64,000 bases of DNA, taken from contig OX485805.1 in the NCBI GenBank assembly GCA_950295325.1, forward strand, positions 11,346,501 through 11,410,500. Reading direction: 5' to 3'. Numbering within the stretch: position 1 is the first letter of the stretch; the number at the start of each line of letters is the position of its first letter. Below, piece after piece: positions 11,838-22,735 of this stretch. Both the position numbers and the translations under genes were made by a program. A model generated the notes under the pieces. The model worked only from the letters and a program-made list of their open reading frames with translations, was not told the origin of the DNA and searched no databases. Source of the stretch: Polytrichum commune (Eukaryota > Streptophyta > Polytrichopsida > Polytrichales > Polytrichaceae).

Positions 11838-13254
11838 GCAATGTTTTTGTGCCTATTTCCTTAAACCTTGCTTTAAGTATCCCGAACCCGCGCTCAACGC
11901 TCATGCAGGTTGAGGAATGTTTTCGGTTGAACCATGCTTCCTCCGCCGTGAGGGGCTGCCCCATGGGTCCCGTCTTGAAAGGTGTTATGCACCAGCTCAA
12001 GAGCGGGTACCCACGGTCCGCCACGATGTAGGGGGGGAAAGGAAGACACGCCGGCCACGTCATAGGGTCGTCGTGGAAGCCCGGCATTATTCCTTCCTCC
12101 ACCCTCCGATATAGCTCCGATGACTTGAAATGTGCGCTGTCGTGCAAACTACCGGGGGGGCCTATGTTGACTGAGGTGAAGTAGCATTTGGTGTCCACTA
12201 CGCCCTGCAGTAAAATAGAGAACGACTTGTAGCGATTGCGGTGGTCAGCCGCAACAATACTATTAGGAGGCGCTTGAATATACACATGTGAGCCATCAAT
12301 AGCCCCAATGCAATTAGGGAACCATTGCTTCGTCTGGAAGCCGGAAGTCACCCTTGCCAACCTCCTCCCTGCCGGCCACGCAATGTGGTGACCGAAGTTA
12401 GTGCTAATGGCTGAGCACACCTGCCTCAAAATTTGATGCACGGTGGATTTGCCTATGGCTGCCTTGTCGGCCACAAGGGGTATTGAAACGCCGTGCATGA
12501 GTTTAAAAAGAGTCACAACAACCTTTTTCTCCACTCCAACAGGTTCCCGCCAGTGTGTATGCTGCCCTTGAATGAAAGGGCGTAGGTCGTTCACCAAGCG
12601 GTCAAAAGTTGTCCTTCGCATCCGCAGGATGTCGTAAAACATGTCCGGGGTATAGATATTGAAGAGGTACTCATCAAACCAGCACGTGGAGCGTGGTTTC
12701 ACGTACCACTTCACATCCACAACATGGAAGTGCCAAGCGAGGAGGTCAAATAGGTCTCTGGTGTGTGGGTGCTCCAGTTCGTCATCTTCGGGCTCATGTT
12801 TTGCAAATGGATTGGGTGCCGCATCAACGCCATGGTCCTCAGCCCATCTTTTTCTTCGTTTTTTGTTTGCAAGTTGTGCCTTACTTGCCTCTGCCGTTGT
12901 TGTGTACATGTGCATAATGGCGACGGACATGTCAATGCACGCCATGATAACGGGAATGACTGTTGTCAATGGGGGTGCTATGTTTGTTCCCACACTAGCT
13001 GCTGTCTGCAGAGGGATGCTGGTCCCCTCCCCGCATGGTGGCGATGTGCACACTCCTGAGCCATTTGATGCTGCACGAGGCGTAGATTCAGCACCCAGAA
13101 GAGCCTCCAGCATTGGAGTGGCTGCCGAGGATACGGGTGCTGCAGGCAGAAAACGCCGCTCGGAGGCAGTCGCATGGAGAGGAGGGAGTGCACACGGGGG
13201 AGGCTCCATATCAGACTCCGACTGAGTTGGGCCGGCTGCGAACGAGCTGTGCAC
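11539..13254 (-). CDS. Harbinger DDE transposase, main exon
   Basis: HARBI1-like (DDE_Tnp_4) endonuclease that would cut and join the element ends. The catalytic triad is visible: D in GAIDGSH (12295-12297), D in VADRGYPL (12016-12018) and E in VERGFGILKARF (11893-11895). The helix-turn-helix-like GKSTVHQILRQV segment precedes it, as does a basic NKKRRKRWAE stretch that may serve as a nuclear signal. The frame is open from 13611, but codons 1-119 read like intron. A pyrimidine-rich tract ending in AAG at 13255 gives a good acceptor, so I start the exon at 13254. An internal ATG at 13209 is an alternative start. No frameshift or stop interrupts the catalytic domain, so the enzyme may be functional. 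The 3' end overlaps the tail of ORF1 on the other strand. Confidence 0.9.
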   Translation of the reverse strand: MHSSFAAGPTQSESDMEPPPCALPPLHATASERRFLPAAPVSSAATPMLEALLGAESTPRAASNGSGVCTSPPCGEGTSIPLQTAASVGTNIAPPLTTVIPVIMACIDMSVAIMHMYTTTAEASKAQLANKKRRKRWAEDHGVDAAPNPFAKHEPEDDELEHPHTRDLFDLLAWHFHVVDVKWYVKPRSTCWFDEYLFNIYTPDMFYDILRMRRTTFDRLVNDLRPFIQGQHTHWREPVGVEKKVVVTLFKLMHGVSIPLVADKAAIGKSTVHQILRQVCSAISTNFGHHIAWPAGRRLARVTSGFQTKQWFPNCIGAIDGSHVYIQAPPNSIVAADHRNRYKSFSILLQGVVDTKCYFTSVNIGPPGSLHDSAHFKSSELYRRVEEGIMPGFHDDPMTWPACLPFPPYIVADRGYPLLSWCITPFKTGPMGQPLTAEEAWFNRKHSSTCMSVERGFGILKARFKEIGTKTLLKLDFLPTVVHTCCVLHNILLASKDRTLDQILADCHLPPMDVNDTSRTEDDTGFLPPRPMGLVSEERALLEGKMAREDILDYLVRIQNADHISRHPLRT

Positions 13255-14388
13255 CTTCAAGGGAAAACAACAGCAGTTTAATTGTAGCCATTCAGAAGCA
13301 TAGCGAGGTAGTGCTCTTGACAGGTAGCCAACAAGGCTGAAGATTATGGCTGCAACTCGCATCCGGGTGGCCGAGTTTGAAGTTATGTCGTTCATGTTTT
13401 TTAGATGCAGACAAAAACTTAAATGCCAGAGCAAGAAAATGCTGGCCATTTCTGGAACATGCTTCCGTGCAAAGGCCAATGTGTTTGTTCTGCTGCAATG
13501 TACATTCAGGCAAGCAAGGCAGAGTGCTGCCGAAAATGAATGAGTATTTGATTGGGCTATTTGTTGGTGAAGTTTGTGGCTGTATTGTTGCAAGTGTGGG
13601 CTCCCAGACACAAAAATTCAGTGAACGGGCTGAGAAATGCCCAGGCGGGCAGGCAACCCACAGCCATAGCGGCGAAGAACAGAGTGGCACAAAAAAAACC
13701 CTTCAAACACAACACTCGCGTAACTGGATGCGAACAATAAACACCAGAACACGTAGCAGGATGTATGGCAGTGACCTTCGTCCACACCTGCCCACGCAAA
13801 AGCATAAAAGGAAAAACACCCAGAATTCATGCAAAAACAATAAGGAGTCACATATGTTGCGTTGCAGAGCATGCCAATGCCTTCCAAGGCGAGGCAGGTG
13901 GTTGATGAAATTGTTTGCTCGAACTGGCGAGCAGGCTTGGAGTATCTGTGAAGGAACGCAAATAGAACACGCACTACAAATGCAAACAGGACGACGTTTC
14001 ATACAGAACATGGCGAGATCCATGGCAGAAACCGAGCTCGCTCAATCGCAAAGGGCACCCACAGACCAGACTCACAGCCAAATCGAGTGTGTCCAGGAAA
14101 CAACAGACCAAGATAGCATGCAAATTCAGCTGCAATCACAGCTAAAATGACAATGAAGGCAACCACAAGCATGCGGAGGAGCAAATGTCTGGAGTCTGTA
14201 GGCAAAAAACCGGCAGAAGAGTGTCATGTAGGTGAATTTTTATTAAAAGATAGCAACGACGCTGGCACATCGCAAGGGGCAGCTAGCAGGGAGCTGCCTG
14301 GATGGCACAACACAGAAGCGCAACTGCATGCGCAAAGGAACTCCCACAGATATGCACACAACCCACTATAACCCAAAAATCCAAGCAC
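13255..14388 (-). other. Putative transposase intron
   Basis: Bounded on the minus strand by GTGCTTGG (donor) and TTTTCCCTTGAAG (acceptor). On that strand it is T/G-rich, like the region upstream of ORF1 on the opposite strand. Frames crossing it carry no recognised domain. Confidence 0.45.
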
Positions 14389-14673
14389 CTGCGGCTGGAG
14401 AGTTCGAATTGCTGAATCAATTGCCGCAAGGTGCTCCCGCACGCTCTCGAAAGGGTCGGCGACGTTGTCTGCTGGCGCTCCGGGATGGACTCTCGGCGAA
14501 GACGTGGGCAAGCCTGATTCGTCGTTGCGGATCATGAAGAGAAGGGCGCGACCGAGCTCATGCGTTTCGAGCTCGGCCTCCGAGTCGAAGCGCTCTAGGA
14601 GCCCTTGCAGGTCGTTGCAGTCCTCCAGTAGCTCCCACCTGCAGAACATCTCCACAAGAGGGAGAAGTTCCAT
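14389..14673 (-). CDS. Probable N-terminal exon of the Harbinger transposase
   Basis: A 95-codon segment starting MELLPLVEMFCRWELLED and ending at AIRTLQPQ has normal acidic-helical protein composition, unlike the Cys/Phe-rich reading on either side. It stops at a good donor (CAG then GTGCTTGG; exon end 14389). Both this donor and the acceptor at 13255 are phase 0, so splicing out about 1.13 kb would join the two exons in frame into a protein of about 666 residues. It could instead be a small independent protein, or one of several upstream exons. I recognise no domain in it. Confidence 0.5.
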
Positions 14674-15712
14674 GCAGGTGGCACGGATTGCATGTGGGGA
14701 GGGGGAGGAGCGTGCACCATGGCGACGCCAGACGAGTTGCCCTGCAACAGGGCAGGCAGTGGGGTTGGCAAGGCGAATTCCCCAACTACCCAAACAACAA
14801 AATCCAGGCGAAACTGCAGTCTGCAGAAAACACAGGAAAAAACGAGGGGGGAGGAAATTGACGCACCAAGTTTGGACTCCCTGAACTCCACCACGTGCTG
14901 TGGAGAGTGGGAATAGTAGCCAAAGCAAAAAAGTTTGTAGCCCACCCAATAGTCTTGCGCCCTGCGAACAAAGATATACTTGATGTGAGAAGCAAAACCA
15001 AGGACTGCACATTGAGGAGGTGGCAAGGGCCAAAGAAAAAGCAGCACCAACCCTAAACACAATGAACGGGTATGGAAAGAAGGGCGAAGGAAAAATTGGT
15101 GCGCACGGCATGCACCCACGGCACAGGTGCGTCCAGAACACAAATTCATGGCGACACAGGGAAAAGAATGGCGGGAACCATGCACCGCGACAACGGCGGG
15201 ACAGAAGCAACAACGACGAACATCCTCCGGAACCTACAACCTGTGCGCGAGCCGCACAAAGGGTGGTCGACATGCGGGGCCTGGCAGCACAGGCCGCACA
15301 GAGAGGCCATGGTGGCGGAAAAAAAAAACAGAAGGGGACCCAGGACACCACTCAATTTGGCCAGACCCTCATGCAAACGCGACCACAGAGGGAGGAAGTG
15401 TGCACCCGAAACACAATTCCCGCAGCTCGCTGTCGATTGCTGACCCATGCGCCATCTCATGTGGTTGTTGGCACGATCCCGACAGAGCTTGGGAGAGGCC
15501 GTAGAACACTCCGAGCGTGCGACGTCGCAGAGAACTCTGTGACCGGGAGGAGTCGGACCCCTGTGGGGGGGGGGGGGCGAACAGAGAACGTTGGATGAAG
15601 ACTGGGCCCTCCCGTTACATGCCCGGGGAGTGCGGCCCCCGGCACAGAACTGCCCTGCTGGCATGTCCGGACACGTCTACCCGGCCGGCAGCTCCCACTT
15701 GGCAGAAATCCT
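14674..15712 (-). other. 5' region of the Harbinger transposase unit
   Basis: Runs from the probable first exon to the right terminal repeat. On the minus strand it is T/C/G-rich; the 375-codon frame through it is Cys/Phe/Leu-rich with no recognisable domain. Most likely promoter and leader. Confidence 0.4.
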
Positions 15713-16033
15713 AAACCGTTCCCGGCACAACACCTCCTGGTGCGGGTCTGCCCTAAGTGACCATGAAACATGATCCATATGATCCCATGTAGGCATCCAT
15801 GTAGACTTTACATCCATCTTGCATTCACGTACTCCGTTGGTCCCTCAAGCTTAGTGTGAAGCGGACTTGGACGGGCTCCGCCTTTTCTACGAATGAGAGT
15901 GCTTGAAGGTGTATTGGTCACGGGCTCTCAGACTCGTGTGTGAAGTGGCCCTAAAGCCTCCGGATGCCAAAATGCCGGTGCTTCAGACTGAATCGAAAGT
16001 CAAGGCAGTTGAACGTAAGTTGTCAACTAAGTA

Positions 16034-17613
16034 CAGTCTAACCTTGATAATGTCACCCTTGTTAATATAACACCTTGATATTGTCACCTAAAAGTTTGAA
16101 ACCGATTTTCATAGTGTAAAACTCCCTCGTTATTATCCCTATCACCCTTGGTAATGTCACTATATTTTTTCAAAATCCGTAGTGTAAATGTGATAATACC
16201 AAGTATGGATGGATTGTATGTGATGGTTGGATGGACAGATTGTAGTAGCCGGAGGGGTCATGCGCCGCCCCTGTGATAAATGTCGTGTGACATTGGGGCT
16301 TTGCACTAATATACAGGGAAGGAGCGATTGAAGCTTATTTTCATTCACAAATCAGCGCGTCCCATATGCTTTCCTTGGAATTTTGATCCAAATAGTACAG
16401 TACACTATTATTCTAACAATTTAGCCTGGATGAATGGTGATGTTTTTACGCATTGGGTGAAGAGTGAGAACCGAAGGATGGCATTGAAAGACATAAAGAT
16501 TTGCATTATTATGGATAATGCAGGAAGCCATGATATTCATGGTGAGCTCAAGAAAGTTATAGATGGGTTTAATGCTTTTGTACTCTCCCATATCACTATC
16601 TTGTTCCTTCCACCAAATGTGACTTCAGTTGTACAGCCTTTGGATCAAGGAGTGATTGCAGCATTCAAAATGTGCTATAAGCGCAAGCTTGTTTGCTTGG
16701 ACTTTGCAACAAATTGATAACAACTCAAATGAAGATTTGGGGAAACTGAATGTTGATCTATTTCAAGCTATGCTATGGTGTGTGGCGGCATGGCATGAAT
16801 TAGATGATCAAACCATTAGAAATTGTCGGAGAAAGCCCGCCATATTGCCTACAAAGTGGAATGCAAATATCAACAATTTTGATGAACGTATGAAGTCCAA
16901 AATGGAGGAAGCAACTTTGGAATTGGGCAATCTCATCGCCGCATTGAATTTGGGTTTGGATGTCGAAGGCAAGCCTGTAGAAAAGCTTTGTCCTTTGCAG
17001 TACATAAACATGGAAGGTGAAGATGATTTTGAGGTGGAATATTCTACCGAGGAGTTTGTGCAATTAATGCAAGATGGCGAACATGTTCTTGATTTCATGG
17101 AAGTAGACCCATTGATTGTTGATAGCAGTGATGATGAGTCTAAATTAGTGAAGCTAAGCGATGCACAAAAATATGCTAAAGATGTTTTGAATTTTATGGC
17201 TAGCCAAGGTTCTCAGATTTTCAACACTATGGAGTTGTTAGGAATGGAAAAAATCCATGACAAACTCATTAGAATTGGTGTTGCACATTTAACATCAACA
17301 AAACAATGTGACATTAGAAGCTTCTTTGTCTCTAGTGAGAGGTCTTTACCTGATCTCAATGACAGAAATGTTATGATGTGCTCTTGTTGTTATTCAAAAT
17401 TTTGAATTAGATTTTACATTCAAAAACACTGAAGTCTCGTATTTTTTATTTTATTTTTTAAATTGTAAATTTATTTTGATTTTCTACCTATTTTTTTGAT
17501 AATATCACATTATGCACAAATCTTCAAAATGTGACATTATCAAATATGTCACACCTTGTTTATATCACTTTTTTTGGTGAAACGGATGGTGTGACATTAT
17601 CAAGGTTAGACTG
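16034..17613 (+). mobile_element. pogo-like DNA transposon, internally deleted (1,580 bp)
   Basis: The terminal inverted repeats are near-identical over about 23 bp (CAGTCTAACCTTGATAATG at the left, its inverse at the right) and are flanked by TA on both sides (16032-16033, 17614-17615), the target used by Tc1/mariner-pogo elements. Subterminal TGTCAC motifs repeat several times at both ends. The interior holds only the second half of a transposase; the N-terminal helix-turn-helix/CENP-B part and the first catalytic Asp are gone. Confidence 0.9.
16328..17405 (+). pseudogene. pogo/Tigger-type transposase fragment
   Basis: DDE_1-family endonuclease remnant. The first part contains ICIIMDNAGSH (second catalytic Asp) and LPPNVTSVVQPLDQGVIAAF (third Asp), the hallmark of pogo, Tigger and Jerky-like transposases. 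A frameshift near 16.70-16.72 kb moves the reading into the next frame, which then runs through NEDLGKLNVDLFQAMLWC to an acidic C-terminal region. It ends soon after QCDIRSFF (17304-17327), which fits the PIP-box pattern QxxIxxFF. The upstream half of the gene is missing, so the ATG at 16328 is not the original start. Not functional as it stands. Confidence 0.88.
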
Positions 17614-17698
17614 TAATGTTATGGAGTCCTTTAAAAATGATTAGTAAGCTTCTTGGAATCTTCAACTTCAGTCAGTTACTCAACCGCTCCATTTGTAA

Positions 17699-18076
17699 CT
17701 ACACTAAATATGATATTTAGTATTACCGATTCTAATTGTCTTGCTCAATACCAATTGTAAACCGTGGTATAGTGTCACCAACAGTAAATGTTAGCCCAAT
17801 AATAACTGTCAGTCCTTGTAAACTTTTTAGGGGATTGTAGATTTACAGTGTTGCAATTAATGTCACTTACCCATTGATTTTTCATCCATTTTTCAATCAT
17901 CCGTGACAATATTTCATCACAAGTTGCTTACAAGAGAAGATGGGGTTTCGACCCATGGATGAACTCATCCATCACCATTGACAGTATTTGTTCACTTATT
18001 CATATGAAGTGTCATATGAAAAGTTACCATAGTGACATTAAATAAAATATGACACATAATATCATATTTAGTGTAG
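17699..18076. mobile_element. MITE, CTACACTAAATATGATA family (378 bp)
   Basis: The ends CTACACTAAATATGATA and TATCATATTTAGTGTAG are perfect inverted repeats of 17 bp. The interior aligns with the copies at 46154-46523 and, reversed, 20788-21150. Noncoding. Confidence 0.85.
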
Positions 18077-18149
18077 TTGTTGGATCTCCCCATTCATTGG
18101 GTATATGGATTTTTTAAATGGTATTTTTTTCAACTACACCGATTACCCC

Positions 18150-18576
18150 AATTAGTGGAGGTGGGCTAATAGTGCATGTGGGAATTAGTGAAGTGACATG
18201 AAATTTCTCTATGCTACGAAATTAGTGCCACCATAAGATCTAGGGTTTCAAGAGCCCAAAGTGTCACAATGTCGAAACTCTCAATGCAAGTTCTCTTTAG
18301 TTACTTATTGTTAGGAGATGCCTCCGGATTGTGTGGCCCCAACAGAATAAGAAGAAGAAGAAGAAGAAGTCTCTTCGAACTCATTAAAACAAATTACGCG
18401 TTCTACAAACACCTTGGAGCATGCATTCATTTTCTTGAGATGTAGGTAAATGAGGATGACATATTCATGAGTATCATTGAGGAAAATGTTCATCCCCCAC
18501 TAATTTTGAGATTTGGCAAAATAATGTGTGTTTTGGGAATTAGTACCACACAAACTAAACGGGATAACCAATGTAG
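18150..18576. repeat. Dispersed repeat, copy 2
   Basis: Direct, diverged copy of 4920-5335. It carries a (GAA)n tract at 18350-18370 that is absent from copy 1. Confidence 0.6.
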
Positions 18577-19899
18577 ATTACTTCTCCTAGGATGCAAAAC
18601 ACACGATTAGTATAAGATGGTTAGTGAATCTCAATCAAGGCCATAGCAATGTTCCCTTAGCTACGTGTGTGTTATTTGGTCCATACATCCAAAGCTATTG
18701 CCGTAAGGCACAACCTAGGATGTTCTACGAACATACACTTTATTCACTCCGGCCTCCTACAGAGACCGGAGTTCTTCTTCTTCTCGTGTTATTTGGTTTG
18801 TTTTCGTGTTCTCCAACTTCTACCGATTAGAATTCCACAACAAAATGTTTGTTGCATCAACAAGTCTATGATGAAGTATTAGCAAAACTCATTATGAAAA
18901 TCAAACTCCCTTTATTTGGATATGATTATCAAGGCACAAATGAGTGTCTATTGATATCTTACCTACACATATGTCATTCCAATAGTCTTCATTATTGAGC
19001 GTGGAGTTGTTATTAATATCTGAAGACGTCGTCCAATATTTTTTAAACATGTGTCTTTATGGTGTTTGTTTTTTAATCCTCACAAAATCACACACCACTC
19101 AAATATAGGGGTCCAATCTAAACATTCCAAATTACACTAGCATACCTATGTTTTTGGAGTTCATATGAATATCTTATTCATTGTCAAAGAAAAAATCATC
19201 ATGCTCATTAATGGTCAAACAGATCTCCCCCTCATAGTGTTGATTATTAATCCTAAGATAATTATCAAAGTTTGAATATGTAGTCCAAACCCTTTTGATT
19301 TGAACACGTGTCTTCTTAATCTTCATTCTTGAATGCACACCTTATCACATACCACTCAAATATAGGTGTATGATTAAGATACGTAATGGGAAGTCCGGCA
19401 TGTCTACCTTATTACGATATGTGCATGCTAACATATCAAACGTAAATTGGTAACTTATGTTCCCCAAAGCAACATGTGATTTGTTGAAACACTTCAAAAG
19501 TTAGGCAAAGAGTATCCAACCGGACGTAAATGTAAGGTAGAAATATAGAAAACAATGACAATAAGTTGGGCGGCTAGAAAGAATGGCTTGAAATTTGTGC
19601 AATATTTTTCACAAACATAGTAGGAAATGATGAGGAATGCAAGTTGTTTTGTAATCTTATTCCTTGTAAATAATTAGTTACATTTTCCCAAAGAGGCAAG
19701 TAAGTCGAACCCCCCGTTTGTGCACTGGAGTCTCCCTAATTTGAGCATCAAAATATCCTACTTTGCATACAAATGCACAAAAAACGGTTAACTCAATGGC
19801 ACCCAAAAGTCATCATAGGTGGTGTGAAATAACACCTATGCAGCCAATCGCTGCATCCCACCTATCACTACATCCTTTTTGAGGCCACCACTTTTACAA
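18577..19899. other. Intergenic, old repeats, no gene
   Basis: About 18985-19130 and 19230-19385 are related to each other and to 4570-4750. No coding region recognised. Confidence 0.4.
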
Positions 19900-20138
19900 C
19901 TACACTACATATGATATTTAGTGCCACTTACTATTCGGAGTTACACATTCCTATATCCTTTTTTCTAATAGTGTGTGTGTGTGTGTGTGTGTGTGTGTAC
20001 ATATGTATACACCAAGTAAACATGTTAATGTTCTATAATGTCCAAACAACAGTTCGACCTTTGTTGGTGTAAATTGAGACGTGTATTGAAAAATTATAGG
20101 CAAACAGTAAGTGACAATAAATATCATATGTAGTGTAG
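19900..20138. mobile_element. Small MITE with internal (TG)n (239 bp)
   Basis: The ends CTACACTACATATGATATTTA and its inverse are related to the 17699 family. A (GT)n microsatellite at about 19971-19998 lies inside. Noncoding. Confidence 0.75.
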
Positions 20139-20787
20139 CCATTTTGGGGGTCCGCACAAAATCATTCTACCCCTAATCTAATGGACCAAGAGTGGCATCC
20201 CACGGGACCATGTATTGAATGAGCATAAGTCTCCTTATATTTTGGGATTCCCCGTGTAGGGGGAGCATTGAAGTTGTGTACTGTAGAGTTTTCGACAAGC
20301 ATCTATAATTTATGATATTTTCTTAATCGTAACCTCTTTCTTTGGAAAGAGAGAATCATCTAGTTGTTTAGTAATGTTATGTTGCTCTTCAAAACACTTA
20401 TCTCTTGTGTACATATTTTGATAGGGGGTTGGTGAATAGGAATATAATTTGCATTACTTTGGTTGACCCTATTCACACTATAATGAGTTCGGCCAATCAT
20501 TGTACATTCATGAGCTCATTTTCCTTGTGTTTGAACTACAGTATTTCAAGTTGAGTAAGGTACTCCAATTTTGAAGGCCTTTGTATATATTGTTCTTTAA
20601 ACGGAGGAGGTGCTTTGTGTACGTATGTTGAAGATGTGGATAAAATAGCACCACTTTGACCATTCATAATAACAGTGTACGGGTGAGCTTTCATGTTGGT
20701 TGCTCGCTCATCATTTTCTAGTATGAATAAGGACAAACCCGCCCAAATGTAGAGGAAATATGATGGGATTGAATTCATATGTGCCAA
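20139..20787. other. Intergenic, nothing recognised
   Basis: AT-rich sequence between two MITEs; only short unsupported frames. Confidence 0.4.
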
Positions 20788-21150
20788 CTACACTATATGA
20801 AATATTTAGTGTCATATGGTATTTAATGTGACCTTGGTAACTTTTTGGATGACACTTCTTCTGAATAAGTGAGCAAATACCGTCATGGATGGTGGATGAG
20901 TTCATTCATTGGCCAAAACCCCATCTTCTCTTGTCAGCAACTTGTGATGAAATATTGTCATGGATGACATAAATTTGGATGAAAATCCACTTGGTAAGTG
21001 ACAGTAAATCTATAATCCCCAAAAAATTACAAGGAATGACAAATAAATGTTGGGTTAGCATTTGGTGTTGGTAACACTCTACCGTGGTTCACTATTTTTA
21101 TTGAGCAAGATAATTAGAATTGGTGACACTAACTATTATATTTAGTGTGG
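20788..21150. mobile_element. MITE of the CTACAC family, reverse copy (363 bp)
   Basis: Starts CTACACTATATGAAATATTT and ends ATATTTAGTGTGG, with one change in the last CTACAC-equivalent. The interior is the reverse complement of the 17699 and 46154 copies. No clear target duplication. Confidence 0.75.
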
Positions 21151-21615
21151 CTACTTCCCATCTTCTCAAATCCGGGTCCACCTACTAACCTCCTCCTTTT
21201 GAAATTGGGTCTTCAATCCTTTGGTGATCAGAAGTTGTAGGTTGAAGATTATTTAATGGGCACATGGAAGTCTAGTAACCCGTGTTCATGGCCCTTCATA
21301 TTCTAGAGGTCTGCCATAATGTGGTTGGATGGCGGCTTGTCATTAACTACATGCGAACACCTCTGACCCATTATTTTCTGTAGTCTAGTGGGCCAGCTAG
21401 GGATTATTGGCACTCAAGTAAAATCATCCGTAACAAAATATGGTTGAGTTCATCAAGAGGAATGGATGGAGCTTAGTTTAGATAAGTACTTCAAGTTGGC
21501 GTGTAAGACCCCCTGTCCCCTCCTAGTTAATATAGAGTTCTTGCTATTTTATAAAATCACAAATAAGTGGCAAAGAACCATGATGTCGCTTTTGGCCATC
21601 ATGTACAAATGGATA
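21151..21615. other. Intergenic, nothing recognised
   Basis: No open frame or repeat signature that I can support. Confidence 0.4.
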
Positions 21616-22333
21616 TAGTCTAACCTCATTAATACAACACTCGTTCATACGACACCCTTGATATTATGACACATTTTTGCATGACCAAACTTTTTAGGTT
21701 AAAACTATGACACTTTTATCTAAATGTTTATAATGCAACATTTAGAATCTCCGTTTTGTCATATTAAAGAGATAGTTAATGCTAAAATTCCTTCATCTAT
21801 GTTTTGTACATCTAAAATACATTTGTTTTCACTTGGGAATTACTTGGGAACTTCATTTATCATTGACAACTTAATGGGAACTTGATCTTAATGTTGATCT
21901 AGATTTAGTAGATGTGGATGATGTTGCTCCACCTACAGTAAAGTTTAGTGATGCTAAACGTCATGCATCATTGTTATCTAGTTTCTTATTAGAGAATTCT
22001 TAATATTTTGGTGTTAATGAAATTATTAGTTTTCAAAATCTAGATATGACGACAATTGCTAACTTGGGTAGGCAACACCATAGATCTTTGGACACCTATT
22101 TCAAGAGTTCTTGAGAATATTTGTATTTGTTTGGAGTTATGAGTTATTATTTCATACCATCTATATTGCTTAAACTCGTTGTATATATTTTTAAGCTCAT
22201 ACTACTTATGTTTTTGTATTCCCTCAATAATACGACAACTTTACACCATTTATCATATTAATAAGAAGACGACACCTCGATAATAAGACTTTTTTGTGTT
22301 TCTCAAATGTGTCATACTAAAGAGGGAGAACAA
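21616..22333 (+). mobile_element. pogo-like derivative 2 (718 bp)
   Basis: Imperfect terminal inverted repeats (TAGTCTAACCTCATTAATAC against TTGTTCTCCCTCTTTAGTAT read inward) are flanked by TA at both ends. The sequence is the reverse relative of the element at 50593-51355. Inside, a short plus-strand reading of about 21.90-22.11 kb (VDDVAPPTVKFSDAKRHASL, one stop, then LGRQHHRSLDTYFKSS and stop) is the C-terminal tail of a pogo-type transposase. Its last residues fit a PIP-like motif (22079-22102). Confidence 0.8.
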
Positions 22334-22445
22334 TACCATGTATAGCATGTATTGTAATTATATCTTTGGGAAGTCAATGTAGTTCTTGAGGTCACATGCT
22401 CATGTGACACACACCAATCTTGGAGCTAGAATATTCCTATGAGTG

Positions 22446-22735
22446 AACATCGCCGAACGCTAAAGCACCCCCAACGAGCTTATTAAGGAATGGGTCCGTT
22501 GATAGGATAAGACCGGGCCCTTCGACTTGCAACCCTTGGGCAACCCCATAAATACTTTTTGTTTTTGTTTTTGTTTTTGAGACAGAAGGCCGACAGGCAA
22601 GCGCCAAAGCACATGAGGCAGTTCACCACTTGGCAAGTTTTCTGTCAAGTAGAGAGGAGATTTCACAGCCGGGATTCGAACCGCCAACCTCTTCCTTGAG
22701 ATTTGGGTATCTCTCCACCATCATCCGGTCATAAA
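22446..22735 (-). mobile_element. tRNA-derived SINE
   Basis: Read on the minus strand, the segment begins with a tRNA-like head. An A-box-like TGGTGGAGAG is followed by a perfect RNA polymerase III B box, GGTTCGAATCC (22672-22682), about 40 nt downstream. After this come an unrelated body and a (TTTTTG)n-type simple run at 22557-22578. The head lacks a foldable complete tRNA, so this is a SINE rather than a tRNA gene. Exact ends are uncertain and I see no clear target duplication. Confidence 0.65.

Larger units (their letters stand above)
7445..15753. mobile_element. 8.3-kb PIF/Harbinger DNA transposon
   Basis: The element is bounded by imperfect terminal inverted repeats of about 40 bp: GCACCAGGGGGTGTAGTGCC near the left end against GCACCAGGAGGTGTTGTGCC read inward from the right end, followed in both by a GGTTTAGG block. 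A perfect TAA duplication flanks it (7442-7444 and 15754-15756). Its base composition is much more GC-rich than the surroundings. It encodes the two proteins expected of the superfamily: a SANT/Myb-like ORF1 and a DDE transposase, in convergent orientation. At 8.3 kb it is long for a PIF/Harbinger element; the extra length is in the two long 5' regions of the genes. Confidence 0.92.
7139..15951 (-). mobile_element. MITE copy B (501 bp) split by an 8.3-kb Harbinger
   Basis: The outer ends are GGGCCACTTCACACA and its inverse, the same termini as MITE copies A and C. The two host pieces (7139-7444 and 15757-15951) join at one TAA to give 501 bp, the length of copy C. They align throughout with the reverse complement of copies A and C. 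Outer flanks are CAA (7136-7138) and TAA (15952-15954), one substitution from a perfect 3-bp duplication. Everything between 7445 and 15753 is foreign to the MITE. Confidence 0.9.

Noticed and set aside
14674-15351. Upstream two-thirds of a 375-codon minus-strand frame
   Set aside because: Cys/Phe/Leu-rich low-complexity reading without domain; only the 14389-14673 part looks like protein.
7139-15951. A single 8.8-kb autonomous parent of the GGGCCACTTC MITEs
   Set aside because: Interior termini with their own TAA duplication, and the exact 501-bp length of the rejoined host, show nesting. The MITEs are therefore not deletion products of the Harbinger.
22446-22735. A tRNA gene
   Set aside because: The B box is perfect, but no acceptor stem or anticodon arm can be formed around it; SINE is the better reading.
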